From: Nakamurella sp. A5-74
Lineage (GTDB): Bacteria > Actinomycetota > Actinomycetes > Mycobacteriales > Nakamurellaceae
Assembly (NCBI RefSeq): GCF_040438885.1
Contig: NZ_CP159218.1
Coordinates: 310,001-374,000 of the forward strand
Length of the DNA stretch: 64,000 bases
Reading direction: 5' to 3'
The first letter of the stretch is position 1, and the number at the start of each line of letters is the position of its first letter. Both the position numbers and the translations under genes were made by a program. The notes under the pieces are model-generated. The model had not been told where the DNA came from, did no database searches, and worked only from the letters and a program-made list of their open reading frames with translations. Of the stretch, positions 15,949 to 26,214 are shown one piece after another.

Positions 15949-16649
15949 GCAGTGCAGAAGGCGCTCCGAGCGCTGGTCTGGGAGCGGAACGGCGCACGGC
16001 CGATGCCGCCCGCGCTGCCGACGACTACCTGAAATCCATCTACTCGCACACCGAATGGCAGACCGAGCCGATCACCCCGTCGCAGTTGGCCGGCACGCTG
16101 GGGGTGGCTCCGTCCACCGTCACGGAAATGGTGAAGAAGTTGGCCGCCAGGGACCTGGTGGTCCACGAGCCCTACCGCGCGGTCCGGTTGACGGCTGCCG
16201 GTGCGCGGCACGCGCTGCAGGTACTGCGACGTCATCGATTGATCGAGACCTGGTTGGTGCGCGAGATGGGCTACGGCTGGGAGGAGGTGCACGACGAGGC
16301 CGAGGTGCTCGAACACGCCATCTCCGACCGGCTGCTCGATGCCATCGACGAACGCCTGGGACACCCGCACGTCGACCCGCACGGAGATGCGATCCCGGAC
16401 GCCGACGGCGCGATCCGGCAGGCGGCCACCCGACCGTTGTTGGAATGCGAGAGCGGCTACACCGGGGAGGTGATCCGGGTCAGCGACCGAGATCCGGAAC
16501 TGCTCCGCGCGCTGCGGGACGTCGGGATCGGTCCCGGGACGCGGCTGCGGGTGGACCTGATCGGTCCGCCTGCCGTGGCCGTGACCTGCGACGGCAAGCC
16601 CTACCTGATCACCCGTGAAGCGGCCGGAGTGGTCTGGCTGTCCGCCTGA
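15945..16649 (+). CDS. mntR: DtxR/MntR-family metal-dependent regulator
   Basis: A 234-residue repressor with the three-part DtxR layout: a winged helix-turn-helix at about residues 25-85 ('DYLKSIYSHTEW', 'TPSQLAGTLGVAPSTVTEMVKKL'), a metal-binding and dimerisation region ('HRLIETWLVREMGYGWEEVHDEAEVLEH'; only key residues matter: H, E and the E-x-x-H pair), and a C-terminal SH3-like FeoA domain ('IRVSDRDPELLRAL', 'VDLIGPPAVAVTCDG'). With Mn or Fe bound it should close the mnt promoter via the two palindromes there. It is the last gene of the four-gene operon and overlaps the permease by ATGA, giving negative feedback. IdeR-like iron control is the alternative. Confidence 0.9.
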   Translation: MSSAEGAPSAGLGAERRTADAARAADDYLKSIYSHTEWQTEPITPSQLAGTLGVAPSTVTEMVKKLAARDLVVHEPYRAVRLTAAGARHALQVLRRHRLIETWLVREMGYGWEEVHDEAEVLEHAISDRLLDAIDERLGHPHVDPHGDAIPDADGAIRQAATRPLLECESGYTGEVIRVSDRDPELLRALRDVGIGPGTRLRVDLIGPPAVAVTCDGKPYLITREAAGVVWLSA

Positions 16650-16857
16650 CCGCCGCGCGCGGGACCTGCGGACGAGCACTCTCGGATCAGGCACTGGCCG
16701 GGTGCGCGCTGGCGGAGGCAGCGGTGTCGATCGCACGGGGTCTGCTCACAGAAGTGGTCTCCAGTGAGCGTTCGCGGGCTCCTGGAACGCTTTCTCGTTC
16801 ACCCGCGACCGATTCTGTGAGTGATCGGTCCGCCGCCGGTCGAACACCGAGGACCCA

Positions 16858-17835
16858 TCAGGGCATGCTCACGCCGCAGAGGGTGTTGAGCAGCAACGGA
16901 TACGCCGACCTGGCTGTGTCGAGTTGTACCTGGCGGCCGTCGCCGAAGTGCACAACCGGGCCCTGCAACGAGTGGTTGGTGTCTGAGCTGACCGTGGTGA
17001 CGGATCCGTCGTCGCCGCGCAGCGCCACGACGAAGGCATAGCCGAACGGGACTCCTCCCGAGAGCATCGATGGTTGCACCGGCAGGTCGTCGAGCACGGA
17101 GATCAGCTTGTTCCGGTCGGTCCGGCTGAGCGTCACGGTCTTGGGCTGCCGGGGCTCCCAGCCGTCGGGCACCGTGCCCGACGGCGTGACGCGAACAGTT
17201 GCACTGACGACCCGGTCCGCATCGATCCGGTTCGCACCGTTGCGATCCGGGATGGGCGCGCCGGCCGCGACCACGCTGACGAGCGTCCCCTGCGCTCCGG
17301 TGCCGATCAGCAGCGACAGGCTCACCGCGGTGGTTGCGTCCCTGTCGGCGGGCGTGGAGGTGAAGGCGAGGCTCCACCGCTGGACGGGACCGTCCTTCGA
17401 TCCGCTGAAGCCGATGATCTGCACCCGGCTGCGGAACCACCTGACGACGTCGAGCACGTCATCGGCGGTGCTCCAGCTCGTGGTGAGGGTGAAGAATCCC
17501 TCGACCTGCGCGGTGCCGAGCGCCGGTGATCTCGATCCCGCTTCCCATGGCACCGCTCCCGGGTAGACCGGCACCTGCGACGTCCAGTGCTCGAACGCCT
17601 CGTCGGCCCGCGACTTCGGCGTGCTGCGGGACGGGACCGGACTGGAGGATGTGCGCGCCGGCGTGCTCGTGGTGAGCGTCGCGATCGAGGTGGTCGCGAC
17701 AGGTGCGCTCTCGGCACTCGGAGAGGCGGCGGCGACCCCATTGCTCTGGGGAGGAGGCGCCGTGCCGCATCCGGCCAGCGCCACAACGGTGGCCGCGCTC
17801 ATCACGATCAGGCGAACAGCCGCGCGAGGCATCAT
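16858..17835 (-). CDS. Secreted lipoprotein of unknown function
   Basis: About 325 residues from ATG 17835 (or 17832). The N-terminus has a basic start, a hydrophobic run and the lipobox LAGC, followed by a Pro/Ser/Thr-rich spacer and a globular domain with 'PVYPGAVPWEAGS', 'TTSWSTADDVLDVVRWFRSR' and 'IIGFSGSKDGPVQRWSLAF'. This domain looks like those in other actinobacterial lipoproteins that I cannot name. A later conserved stretch, 'VTLSRTDRNKLISVLDDLPVQP', may form a second domain. It lies alone between mntR and nrdF; the 208-bp gap toward mntR shows no gene, only a loose inverted repeat. Confidence 0.75.
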   Translation of the reverse strand: MMPRAAVRLIVMSAATVVALAGCGTAPPPQSNGVAAASPSAESAPVATTSIATLTTSTPARTSSSPVPSRSTPKSRADEAFEHWTSQVPVYPGAVPWEAGSRSPALGTAQVEGFFTLTTSWSTADDVLDVVRWFRSRVQIIGFSGSKDGPVQRWSLAFTSTPADRDATTAVSLSLLIGTGAQGTLVSVVAAGAPIPDRNGANRIDADRVVSATVRVTPSGTVPDGWEPRQPKTVTLSRTDRNKLISVLDDLPVQPSMLSGGVPFGYAFVVALRGDDGSVTTVSSDTNHSLQGPVVHFGDGRQVQLDTARSAYPLLLNTLCGVSMP

Positions 17836-17953
17836 GTCGAACTTCCCACCGTCCGGGCCGGCCACCGACCGGAGATGGCCGACGATCCGTCCGGAAGACG
17901 GTGACGGGCCTGCAATCGGTTGCCCGACCGGGGTCATCGCCCCTACAGGGGTC

Positions 17954-17999
17954 TCGACTCCTTCGTCAGGTCGCCTGTCCTGAGCGACGAAGGAGTCGA
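17954..17999. repeat. Inverted repeat / dispersed intergenic element, copy 1
   Basis: TCGACTCCTTCGTC (17954-17967) and GACGAAGGAGTCGA (17986-17999) are perfectly complementary around an 18-nt loop. It follows the nrdF stop codon and could end that transcript. The left arm with its flank (GTCTCGACTCC at 17951) recurs at 45.6 kb and, inverted, near 54.48 kb, so this is also one copy of a dispersed repeat. Confidence 0.7.
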
Positions 18000-18060
18000 A
18001 GGGACCACCGGATCGGGCCGTGGTCGAGCAGGTGGGGCGGTGCTGTCGTGGTGCTCGGGC

Positions 18061-19077
<1,017 letters not shown>

Positions 19078-19160
19078 TCAATGGCGGTGCAGACGGAGCC
19101 GGGGGCCCGGAGCGACCGGTGCGCGGGCACCGATCGACCGGGATCACGACCTGCTTGCGG

Positions 19161-21377
19161 TCACAACATGCAGGAGACGCAGCCCTCGACCTCGGTGCCT
19201 TCCAGCGCCATCTGGCGGAGCCGGATGTAGTACAGCGTCTTGATGCCTTTGCGCCACGCGTAGATCTGCGCCTTGTTGAGGTCGCGGGTGGTCACGGTGT
19301 CCTTGAAGAACAGCGTCAGCGACAGGCCCTGGTCGACGTGCTGGGTGGCCGCCGCGTAGGTGTCGATGATCTTCTCGTAGCCGATCTCGTACGCGTCCTC
19401 GTAGAACTCGGCGTTGTCGTTCGTCATGTAGGGGGCCGGGTAGTAGACGCGCCCGAGCTTGCCCTCCTTGCGGATCTCGATCTTCGACGCCACCGGGTGG
19501 ATGGAGCTGGTGGAGTTGTTGATGTAGGAGATCGAGCCGGTCGGCGGAACGGCCTGCAGGTTCTGGTTGTAGATGCCGTGCTCCTGGACCGACGCCTTGA
19601 GCGCAACCCAGTCCTCACGCGTCGGGATCTGCACGCCGGCCTCGGCGAACAGCTGCTGGATGCGGTCGGTCTCCGGCGCCCAGTCCCGGTCGGTGTACTT
19701 GTCGAAGAACTCGCCGGTCGCGTACTGCGAGTCGTCGAAGCCCTTGAAGCGCTGTGCTCTCTCGATCGACAGCTGATTGCTGGCCTTCAGCGCGTGGAAC
19801 AGCACGGTGCAGAAGTAGATGTTGGTGAAGTCGATGCCCTCGGTGGAGCCGTAGTGGATCCGCTCCCGGGCGAGATAGCCGTGCAGGTTCATCTGGCCCA
19901 GACCGATGGCGTGCGAGTCGTTGTTGCCCTGCTCGATCGAGGGCACCGACCAGATGTGGGTCTGGTCGGAGACCGCGGTGAGCGCGCGGATCGCGGTGTC
20001 GATGGTCCGGCCGAAATCGGGCGAGTCCATCGTCCTGGCGATGTTGAGCGAGCCGAGGTTGCAGGAGATGTCCTTGCCGACGTGCGAGTACGAGAGGTCC
20101 TCGTTGAACGTGGAGGCGGTGGAGACCTGGAGGATCTCGCTGCACAGGTTCGAGTGGGTGATCTTGCCGGCGATCGGGTTGGCCCGGTTCACCGTGTCCT
20201 CGAACATGACGTACGGGTAGCCGGACTCGAACTGGATCTCGGCCAACGTCTGGAAGAACAAGCGCGCCTTGATCTTCTTCTTGTGGATGGACTTGTTGTC
20301 GACCATCTCGTGGTACTTCTCCGAGACGTTGATCTCGGCGAACGGCACCCCGTAGACGCGCTCGACGTCGTACGGCGAGAACAGGTACATGTCCTCGTTC
20401 TTCTTGGCCAGCTCGAAGGTGATGTCGGGGATGACGACGCCCAGCGACAAGGTCTTGATGCGGATCTTCTCGTCCGCGTTCTCCCGCTTGGTGTCCAGGA
20501 ATCGCATGATGTCGGGGTGATGTGCGTGCAGGTACACCGCGCCGGCGCCCTGCCGAGCCCCGAGCTGGTTGGCGTAGGAGAAGGAGTCCTCCAGCAATTT
20601 CATCACCGGGATGACGCCGGAGCTCTGGTTCTCGATCTTCTTGATCGGCGCGCCGTGCTCGCGGATGTTCGACAGCAGCAGCGCGACGCCGCCGCCGCGC
20701 TTGGACAGCTGGAGAGCGGAGTTGATGCCGCGGGCGATCGACTCCATGTTGTCCTCGATGCGCAGCAGGAAGCAGGAGACGGCCTCGCCGCGCTGCTTCT
20801 TACCCGAGTTGAGGAACGTCGGGGTGGCCGGCTGGAACCGGCCGGAGATGATCTCGTCGACCAGGGTGGTGGCGAACGCCTCGTCGCCGGCCGCGAGGGT
20901 GAGCGCTACGACGCAGACCCGATCCTCGAACCGCTCCAGGTACCGCTTCCCGTCGAACGTCTTGAGCGTGTACGAGGTGTAGTACTTGAACGCGCCCAGG
21001 AAGGTCTCGAAGCGGAACTTCTTGCCGTACGCGTGATCGAAGAGCTGCTGGACGAACTGGGGCGAGTACTGGTCCAGGACCTCGGTCTCGTAGTACCCGT
21101 GCTCGACCAGGTACTCCAGCTTCTCCTTGAGGTTGTGGAAGAAGACGGTGTTCTGGTTGACATGCTGCAGGAAGTACTCCCGCGCCGCCTCCCTGTCCTT
21201 GTCGAACTGGATGCTGCCGTCGGGCCCGTAGAGGTTCAGCATCGCGTTCAGCGAGTGGTAGTCCATGGCGGCCGGCACCACGGTTTCGGTCTCGTCGCCG
21301 ATCGTGTCGCCGTCGAAAGCCGAGCCACCGGTGGTGACGTCTGTGACGGTGTTGTCGACCGCAGTTGTTGCTACCAC
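19161..21377 (-). CDS. nrdE: Class Ib ribonucleotide reductase, large subunit
   Basis: A 738-residue catalytic subunit that reduces ribonucleoside diphosphates. Seen: '[15 protein letters not shown]' and '[15 protein letters not shown]' at the N-terminus, the active-site motif 'N-L-C-S-E-I', and a C-terminal redox pair C-x-x-C in 'EGCVSCML' that is recharged by NrdH. It lacks the long ATP-cone of class Ia enzymes. GTG 21377 overlaps the end of nrdI by 7 nt and leaves about 37 residues before the conserved start, like the mycobacterial protein; ATG 21266 is the alternative. It is coupled to nrdI in one operon. Confidence 0.95.
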   Translation of the reverse strand: MVATTAVDNTVTDVTTGGSAFDGDTIGDETETVVPAAMDYHSLNAMLNLYGPDGSIQFDKDREAAREYFLQHVNQNTVFFHNLKEKLEYLVEHGYYETEVLDQYSPQFVQQLFDHAYGKKFRFETFLGAFKYYTSYTLKTFDGKRYLERFEDRVCVVALTLAAGDEAFATTLVDEIISGRFQPATPTFLNSGKKQRGEAVSCFLLRIEDNMESIARGINSALQLSKRGGGVALLLSNIREHGAPIKKIENQSSGVIPVMKLLEDSFSYANQLGARQGAGAVYLHAHHPDIMRFLDTKRENADEKIRIKTLSLGVVIPDITFELAKKNEDMYLFSPYDVERVYGVPFAEINVSEKYHEMVDNKSIHKKKIKARLFFQTLAEIQFESGYPYVMFEDTVNRANPIAGKITHSNLCSEILQVSTASTFNEDLSYSHVGKDISCNLGSLNIARTMDSPDFGRTIDTAIRALTAVSDQTHIWSVPSIEQGNNDSHAIGLGQMNLHGYLARERIHYGSTEGIDFTNIYFCTVLFHALKASNQLSIERAQRFKGFDDSQYATGEFFDKYTDRDWAPETDRIQQLFAEAGVQIPTREDWVALKASVQEHGIYNQNLQAVPPTGSISYINNSTSSIHPVASKIEIRKEGKLGRVYYPAPYMTNDNAEFYEDAYEIGYEKIIDTYAAATQHVDQGLSLTLFFKDTVTTRDLNKAQIYAWRKGIKTLYYIRLRQMALEGTEVEGCVSCML

Positions 21378-21763
21378 AGCTGTTCCAATCCCTCGCGGAC
21401 CCGCAGGACGTCGTCCTGGGTGCCCATCAGTTCGAAGTTGTACAGGTGCGGGACCTGGCACTTGTGCGCCACGACCCTGCCTGCGAGGCAGTAGGTACTG
21501 CCGAAGTTGGTGTTGCCCGCGGCGATGACGCCGCGGACCAGAGCTCTGTTGCCGGTGTGGTTCAGAAAGCGGATGACCTGCTTGGGTACGGCACCCCGCC
21601 CGTCGCCTCCCCCATAGGTGGGGGTGACGAGGACGAAGGGGTCATCGACGTGCAGTTCCTCGTCGATGCTGCGCACGGGGATCCGCCGGGCTTCGAGGTC
21701 GAGCTTGTCGACGAACCGGCGGGTGTTCTCCGACACCGACGAAAAGTAGACGAGGCCGGACAT
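21371..21763 (-). CDS. nrdI: NrdI flavodoxin-like protein
   Basis: A 130-residue flavodoxin that binds FMN and delivers oxidant to build the Mn2-tyrosyl cofactor of NrdF. Typical segments: '[18 protein letters not shown]' at the FMN phosphate site, '[19 protein letters not shown]' in the middle, and '[17 protein letters not shown]' with the conserved N-x-N-F-G. Length and order (between nrdH and nrdE) match class Ib operons. Its stop lies inside the nrdE start region. Confidence 0.96.
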   Translation of the reverse strand: MSGLVYFSSVSENTRRFVDKLDLEARRIPVRSIDEELHVDDPFVLVTPTYGGGDGRGAVPKQVIRFLNHTGNRALVRGVIAAGNTNFGSTYCLAGRVVAHKCQVPHLYNFELMGTQDDVLRVREGLEQLW

Positions 21764-21773
21764 GGGACGGATG

Positions 21774-22031
21774 TCAGGCGACGGAGAGGGCAGCCGCGGG
21801 GGCAGCGACTGCGGCGAGTGCCTTGATCCGGTCGGGGCGGAAGCCGGACCAGTGGTCGCGATCCGCGAACACCACCGGGGCGCTCACGTAGCCGAGGGCC
21901 TTGATGGAGTCCAGGGCCTGCTCGTCCTGGGTGATGTCCACGACGGTGTACTTCAGGCCGGCCTTGTCCATGGCCCGGTAGGTGGCGTCGCACTGCACGC
22001 AGGACGGCTTGGTGAAGACGGTGATGGACAT
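21774..22031 (-). CDS. nrdH: NrdH glutaredoxin-like redoxin
   Basis: An 85-residue thioredoxin-fold electron donor for NrdE. The active site is C11-V-Q-C14, the family pattern C-x-Q-C, and the C-terminal '[14 protein letters not shown]' is the NrdH W-S-G-F-R-P motif. ATG 22031 starts '[11 protein letters not shown]', the usual N-terminus. First gene of the operon, 10 nt before nrdI. A candidate NrdR site lies upstream. Confidence 0.96.
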   Translation of the reverse strand: MSITVFTKPSCVQCDATYRAMDKAGLKYTVVDITQDEQALDSIKALGYVSAPVVFADRDHWSGFRPDRIKALAAVAAPAAALSVA

Positions 22032-22181
22032 GATGGAGAGCCTTTCGGTGACTGCGTGCTGCTGGCTGGCGGGGTGGCCGTGGGAGCGAACCGGGGTGGT
22101 GACGGCGTATCGACACTGGTGTTGGCCGGTGCGAGTGTGCGGTCCCCGTGCGCCTGGTCCCGTTGGAATCACAGCGCTGAA

Positions 22182-22221
22182 ATTACATGCTTGGTGGTCC
22201 GGATGACACTACACCTAGTGG
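22182..22221 (-). promoter_or_regulatory. nrd promoter with NrdR box candidate
   Basis: ACACTACACCTAGTGG at 22206-22221 resembles the NrdR box (ACAC-T-A...T-A-GTG core, 12 of 16 positions on the minus strand). A -10-like TGTAAT lies at 22187-22182 (minus strand), placing the box over the -35 region. A second, weaker box about 29 nt away at 22235-22250 has only one good half (ACACCCCAAGA). The rest of the 263-bp gap holds nothing else recognisable. Confidence 0.55.
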
Positions 22222-22294
22222 TGCCGGACTGGGAACACCCCAAGATCATCGTTTTGTCCGTGGTGCGCCCCGTCGCCCGAGAGGGCGGTGGTCC

Positions 22295-22477
22295 GTGACG
22301 GAGCGTCGCTCCGCCACTCGTTCGGGCGGCCGGATCCCGGTCGATGAAGCGCTCGCCTGCCATCCCCACATCGTGCTCGCAGGGTCCGACAGTGGCCCCC
22401 AGCAGGGACGGGACCCGTCGACGGTCGAGGAGGATCTCGACGCGTTCGTTCCCCGGTTGCTCGATCACCGGATGTGA
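22295..22477 (+). CDS. Hypothetical small protein (60 aa)
   Basis: A frame from GTG 22295 to TGA 22477. The product has no signal peptide or membrane span and ends with an acidic amphipathic stretch, 'STVEEDLDAFVPRLLDHRM'. Codon positions look normal for the genome. There is no strong ribosome site (GAGGGCGG is 10 nt upstream). It is divergent from nrdH and convergent on the ECF transporter gene. I do not recognise a family; it may not be expressed. Confidence 0.35.
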   Translation: MTERRSATRSGGRIPVDEALACHPHIVLAGSDSGPQQGRDPSTVEEDLDAFVPRLLDHRM

Positions 22478-22535
22478 CGGCGGTCGAGCGACGCAGGGGC
22501 CGAGACCGCGTCGTGTCGGAACCGGTGGAAGTTCG

Positions 22536-23390
22536 TCACCGGGGGAGGGCAGGCAGGAATTGCGGGCTCGGGTCGAAGCGGGCCTTGCGGACCGCGCGGC
22601 GCAGGACTGCCAGCACCGGGGGCCCGAGGACGATCAGCGCGACAGTGTTGGTGATGGCGCGGCCCATGTCCCAGGTGAGGGTCGAGGTGATCAGGGTGAA
22701 GCGCAGGAACCGCTCCAGGTTCTCGCCGATGGAAGCGCCCGGCAGGTAGGCGAAGGCGGCGTTGTCGCCCATGGTCCCGCCCGTGATGAAAGGCCAGAAC
22801 CACATGTTCATCAGCGCGCCGAACAGCAGTGCCGAGAGGACGCCGTAGGCCGCCAGCATCGCGATCTCCCGCCGGCCGCGGATCAACCTGCTGCCGATCC
22901 GATCCGGCAGCAGGCCGGCGAACATCCCGACCCAGGCACTGGTCATCATCTGGAACGGCAACCACGGTCCGACACCGGCGGTCAGCAGCGCCGAGGCGAA
23001 CAACGAGGTGCAACCCAACACGAACCCGAACCCGGGCCCGAAGACCCGGCCGGCCAGGATCAGCAGGAAGAACACCGTCTCGATACCGCTGGTCCCCGCG
23101 CCCAGCGGACGGAGCGCGGCGTTCACCGCGGACAACACGCCCAGCATGGCCAGTGCCTTGGCGTCCATCCCGCCATCGGAGAGTTGCACCAGCACGATCA
23201 ACACCAGCACCGGCAGGATCGCCATGAAGATGAACGGTGCATCGTTGGTGTGCTGACTGGACGACGGTGCCGCCCCGATGAACAGCGGCCAGAGGAACAT
23301 CGCCAGCGCCAGGACCGAGACGACGGCAAGGAGGTTGGCGGTCCGTCCGGTGATCCGGATGGCCCGTGCGCGGACGTCGGGAGTCGTCAC
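22536..23390 (-). CDS. ECF transporter S component, predicted cobalamin-specific
   Basis: A 284-residue membrane protein with about six hydrophobic segments ('LLAVVSVLALAMFLWPLFIG', 'FIFMAILPVLVLIVLVQL', 'LGVLSAVNAALRPLGAG', 'FLLILAGRVFGPGFGFVLG', 'LLFGALMNMWFWPF', 'ALIVLGPPVLAVL'). 'RVFGPGFGFVLG' and 'ALRPLGAG' are typical of S components of energy-coupling factor importers, where this subunit binds the vitamin. Specificity for cobalamin is inferred from the riboswitch upstream of the operon and the transcobalamin-like partners. GTG 23390 overlaps the ATPase stop (GTGA), so it is the last gene of the operon. Confidence 0.85.
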   Translation of the reverse strand: MTTPDVRARAIRITGRTANLLAVVSVLALAMFLWPLFIGAAPSSSQHTNDAPFIFMAILPVLVLIVLVQLSDGGMDAKALAMLGVLSAVNAALRPLGAGTSGIETVFFLLILAGRVFGPGFGFVLGCTSLFASALLTAGVGPWLPFQMMTSAWVGMFAGLLPDRIGSRLIRGRREIAMLAAYGVLSALLFGALMNMWFWPFITGGTMGDNAAFAYLPGASIGENLERFLRFTLITSTLTWDMGRAITNTVALIVLGPPVLAVLRRAVRKARFDPSPQFLPALPR

Positions 23391-25045
23391 GAGGGGGCTC
23401 CGACGGTGTGCAGGGCTGCGGTCACCTGGTCGACGGTCAGCCAGCGCTGCGGCGCCAGGACCTTCGCCACCTGAGGCGCGAACGCGGGTGACGCGGCGAG
23501 CACCTGCGCGGTCGGGCCGTCGGCGACGATCTCGCCGACGGCCATCACCAGCGTCCGGTCGGAGACGGTTGCCGCGAACTCGACGTCGTGGGTGGAGACC
23601 GCGATCGCATGACCGTCGGCGGCCAGCGCCCGCAGGGTGCGCGCCAGGGCGGATTTGGCGGGGTAGTCGAGCCCGCGGGTCGGTTCGTCGAGCAGGATGA
23701 CCCGTGGCCGCGCCGTGAGTTGGACGGCGAGCACCAGCGACAGTCGTTGTCCCTCGGACAGATCGCGGGGATGGCGCGCCGGCGGGATGCCGGGCGTCAG
23801 CCGGCGCATCAGCTCCGCGCAGGTACCGGGCGTCGCCCCGGACTCGACGTCGGCGGCCGCGCACTCCGCTTCCACCGACTCCAGGTACAGCAGGTCGCTC
23901 GCTGTCTGGGGCACCAGCCCGACGAGCCCGCGGGTGGCGCGGCCGCGTCCGGTCAGGCCGGTTCCGGGGCCGAGGCGTTCACCGTCCACCGTCACGGTGC
24001 CCGCGCGCCGTGCACCGACACCGGTGAGCGCCCAGAACAGACTGGACTTGCCGGATCCGTTGCGCCCCATCACCGCTGCGACCTCACCACCGTGCAGTGC
24101 GACGTCCACACCGCGCACCGCGACGACCGCGCCGTAGGTCACGGTGATCGCCCGCCCGGACAGCAGGTTCCGCTCGACGGCAGGAGCTGCAGGAGCGTCC
24201 AGCAGGCGGGGGAAGGACTCCGGATCGAGACCACTCAGCCAGGACCGCACGTCGGCCGCCCGCGTCCGAGCGGCCCGGATGGTGAGCGGCAACGGATCCC
24301 AGCCGACAGCGCGACCGAGCCCGACCAGCGGCGGTACCAGCGCTGCCGTCAGCGCCACCGTCGCCGGGGATCCGTCGAGGACGGTGCCGTCACCGGGCAG
24401 GGAGAGCATCCGATCGGCATACCCGATCACCCGCTCCATCCGGTGCTCGGCGACGATCACCGTCACCCCGAGGTCGTGCACGAGTCGCAGCAGTGCGGCC
24501 AGCACCTCCTCGGCGCTCGTCGGATCCAGCGCGCTCGTCGGCTCGTCGAGCACCAGGACCCGGGGACCGGCGGTGAGTACGGACCCGATGGCCACCCGCT
24601 GCTGTTGGCCACCGGACAGCGACCGCAGCGGTCGGTCCCGCAGGTCGGCGACACCCAGTAGATCGAGGGTCTCCTCGACCCGGGTCCGCATCGCCTGCGG
24701 GGGGATGCCGATCTGTTCCATGGCATAGGCCAGTTCCTCCTCCACCGTGTCGGTGACGAAACCGGCGAGCGGGTCCTGCCCGACCATGCCGACCAGATCG
24801 GCCAGCTCGCGCGGCGGATGCTGATGGGTGTCGCGGCCGTCGATGACCACCCGACCGTGCAGCGTGCCGCCGGTGAAGTGTGGGAACAGTCCGTTGATCG
24901 CCTGCAGCAGAGTCGATTTGCCGGCGCCGGTACGACCGGTGACGAGGATGAACTCACCCTCACCGATCTCCAGGTGGAGGTCGCGGACGACGGGCGTGGG
25001 AGCCTCGGCATGCTGCAGGGTGACGTGATCGAACCGGATCGTCAT
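23387..25045 (-). CDS. ECF transporter ATPase, two fused ABC domains (EcfA-EcfA')
   Basis: A 552-residue fusion of two ATP-binding cassettes that energise vitamin import. Domain 1: Walker A GRTGAGKST at about residue 35, signature LSGGQQQR, Walker B VLVLDEPTSALD. Domain 2 (from about 290): Walker A GRNGSGKSS, signature variant LSEGQRLS, Walker B VILLDEPTRGLD. Most ECF systems use two separate genes; the fusion is common in actinobacteria. The second signature has Glu in place of Gly. Start ATG 25045 overlaps the EcfT stop (ATGA). Confidence 0.93.
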   Translation of the reverse strand: MTIRFDHVTLQHAEAPTPVVRDLHLEIGEGEFILVTGRTGAGKSTLLQAINGLFPHFTGGTLHGRVVIDGRDTHQHPPRELADLVGMVGQDPLAGFVTDTVEEELAYAMEQIGIPPQAMRTRVEETLDLLGVADLRDRPLRSLSGGQQQRVAIGSVLTAGPRVLVLDEPTSALDPTSAEEVLAALLRLVHDLGVTVIVAEHRMERVIGYADRMLSLPGDGTVLDGSPATVALTAALVPPLVGLGRAVGWDPLPLTIRAARTRAADVRSWLSGLDPESFPRLLDAPAAPAVERNLLSGRAITVTYGAVVAVRGVDVALHGGEVAAVMGRNGSGKSSLFWALTGVGARRAGTVTVDGERLGPGTGLTGRGRATRGLVGLVPQTASDLLYLESVEAECAAADVESGATPGTCAELMRRLTPGIPPARHPRDLSEGQRLSLVLAVQLTARPRVILLDEPTRGLDYPAKSALARTLRALAADGHAIAVSTHDVEFAATVSDRTLVMAVGEIVADGPTAQVLAASPAFAPQVAKVLAPQRWLTVDQVTAALHTVGAPS

Positions 25046-26214
25046 CGGGCGAGTTCCTCGATCCTGGTCGGCGTCCGTGCCCGCGGAACGCCGGTCGGGG
25101 CATCGGGAGCCGGGGGTGCGGCCAGCGCGAGCAGACCCACCAGAACGGCCAGCACCGATGCCCAGCCGATGACCGGCCACTCCGGCGGGAAGAGGCTGGG
25201 ATGGACCTGCACCGGATCGTTGCTCTCGACGGTGATCATCCCCGCCGCGACCAGCACGCCACTGGCCGTGACACCGGCCTCGGCGAGTCGCCACCGGTCC
25301 GGTCGGTACCGGGTCCGCGGCGAACGAAGACCGGCGAAGTGGATGCCGCCGGCCGCGATCATGAGGCCGCCCAGCATCATCGGGGCGCCGAGATACGCGG
25401 GTGCGTCGGTGTCGAAGATCGCGTACACGCCGACGAGCAGGCCCAGCACGCCCAGGGTCAGCAGAAGCGCCGACAGTCGCCGCGCGGCGCGCGGGACGGC
25501 CAGCCGGCGGCCGAAGCCGCGGGACTCCATCGCGGCGGCCAACGCCAGCGAGCGGTCCAGCGCATCGGCCAGCACGGGCACGATGACGGCCCGCACCACC
25601 TGCCGGCGTCGGCGACCCCGGCCGCCCCTGCGGCCTTCGGGAGTGACGGCGGTGGTGCGCAGGGCCCTGGCCCGACCCACCCGCTGCACCGATTCGGCCA
25701 ACTGCGGGAAGACCGACATCGCCACCACCAGCACGGTCGAGATCTCGCCGAGTGCCGCCGGCAGCCCGGCCAGCAGTCGTTTGGGGTTGGCGAGCGCGTT
25801 GGCCGCGCCGACGCAGATCACCATGGTGGCCAGCCGCAGGCCGTCGTACGCCGCGGAGACGACCGCCTCGGCGCTGACATCGCCGAGCAGAGTGGCGCCC
25901 CAGAACCACTGCGGCAGTTGGAGAGTGGGCAGGGTGAACAGGATCGTGGCACCGTCGGCGCTGAAGACGATCCGGAAGACCACCCGCAGCACGACGATGA
26001 ACGCCCCGGCCATCACGTACAGCCGGAACGACAGTGCCCACGGTGCGCTGCTGCGCCGCAGGGCGACGACCAGCCCGGCCACTCCGATGATCAGCAGCAG
26101 CAGCGCCGGGTTGGTGGTGCGACTGGCGGCGGTCGCCGAACCCAACGCCCAGAGCCACCACGCACCGGGATGCACGGTACGTGGGAGCGGCCGGGCGAGG
26201 GTCGTTGTCGACAC
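25042..26214 (-). CDS. ECF transporter transmembrane component EcfT (CbiQ-like)
   Basis: A 390-residue membrane scaffold that joins the S component to the ATPases. It has about six to seven hydrophobic segments and the cytoplasmic coupling region with the typical 'A-R-A-L-R' motif in 'VGRARALRTTAVTPEG' and 'AAAMESRGFGRR' (the A-M-x-x-R-G-F/Y motif shared by all EcfT proteins). The start GTG 26214 directly follows the stop of the upstream secreted protein gene (TGAGTG). The C-terminal 130 residues contain further hydrophobic segments, longer than usual. Confidence 0.9.
   Translation of the reverse strand: MSTTTLARPLPRTVHPGAWWLWALGSATAASRTTNPALLLLIIGVAGLVVALRRSSAPWALSFRLYVMAGAFIVVLRVVFRIVFSADGATILFTLPTLQLPQWFWGATLLGDVSAEAVVSAAYDGLRLATMVICVGAANALANPKRLLAGLPAALGEISTVLVVAMSVFPQLAESVQRVGRARALRTTAVTPEGRRGGRGRRRRQVVRAVIVPVLADALDRSLALAAAMESRGFGRRLAVPRAARRLSALLLTLGVLGLLVGVYAIFDTDAPAYLGAPMMLGGLMIAAGGIHFAGLRSPRTRYRPDRWRLAEAGVTASGVLVAAGMITVESNDPVQVHPSLFPPEWPVIGWASVLAVLVGLLALAAPPAPDAPTGVPRARTPTRIEELAR

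Noticed and set aside
16741..16821. CTCACAGAA/TTCTGTGAG inverted repeat after mntR as a terminator
   Set aside because: The arms are about 60 nt apart with no supporting inner stem; too weak to call.
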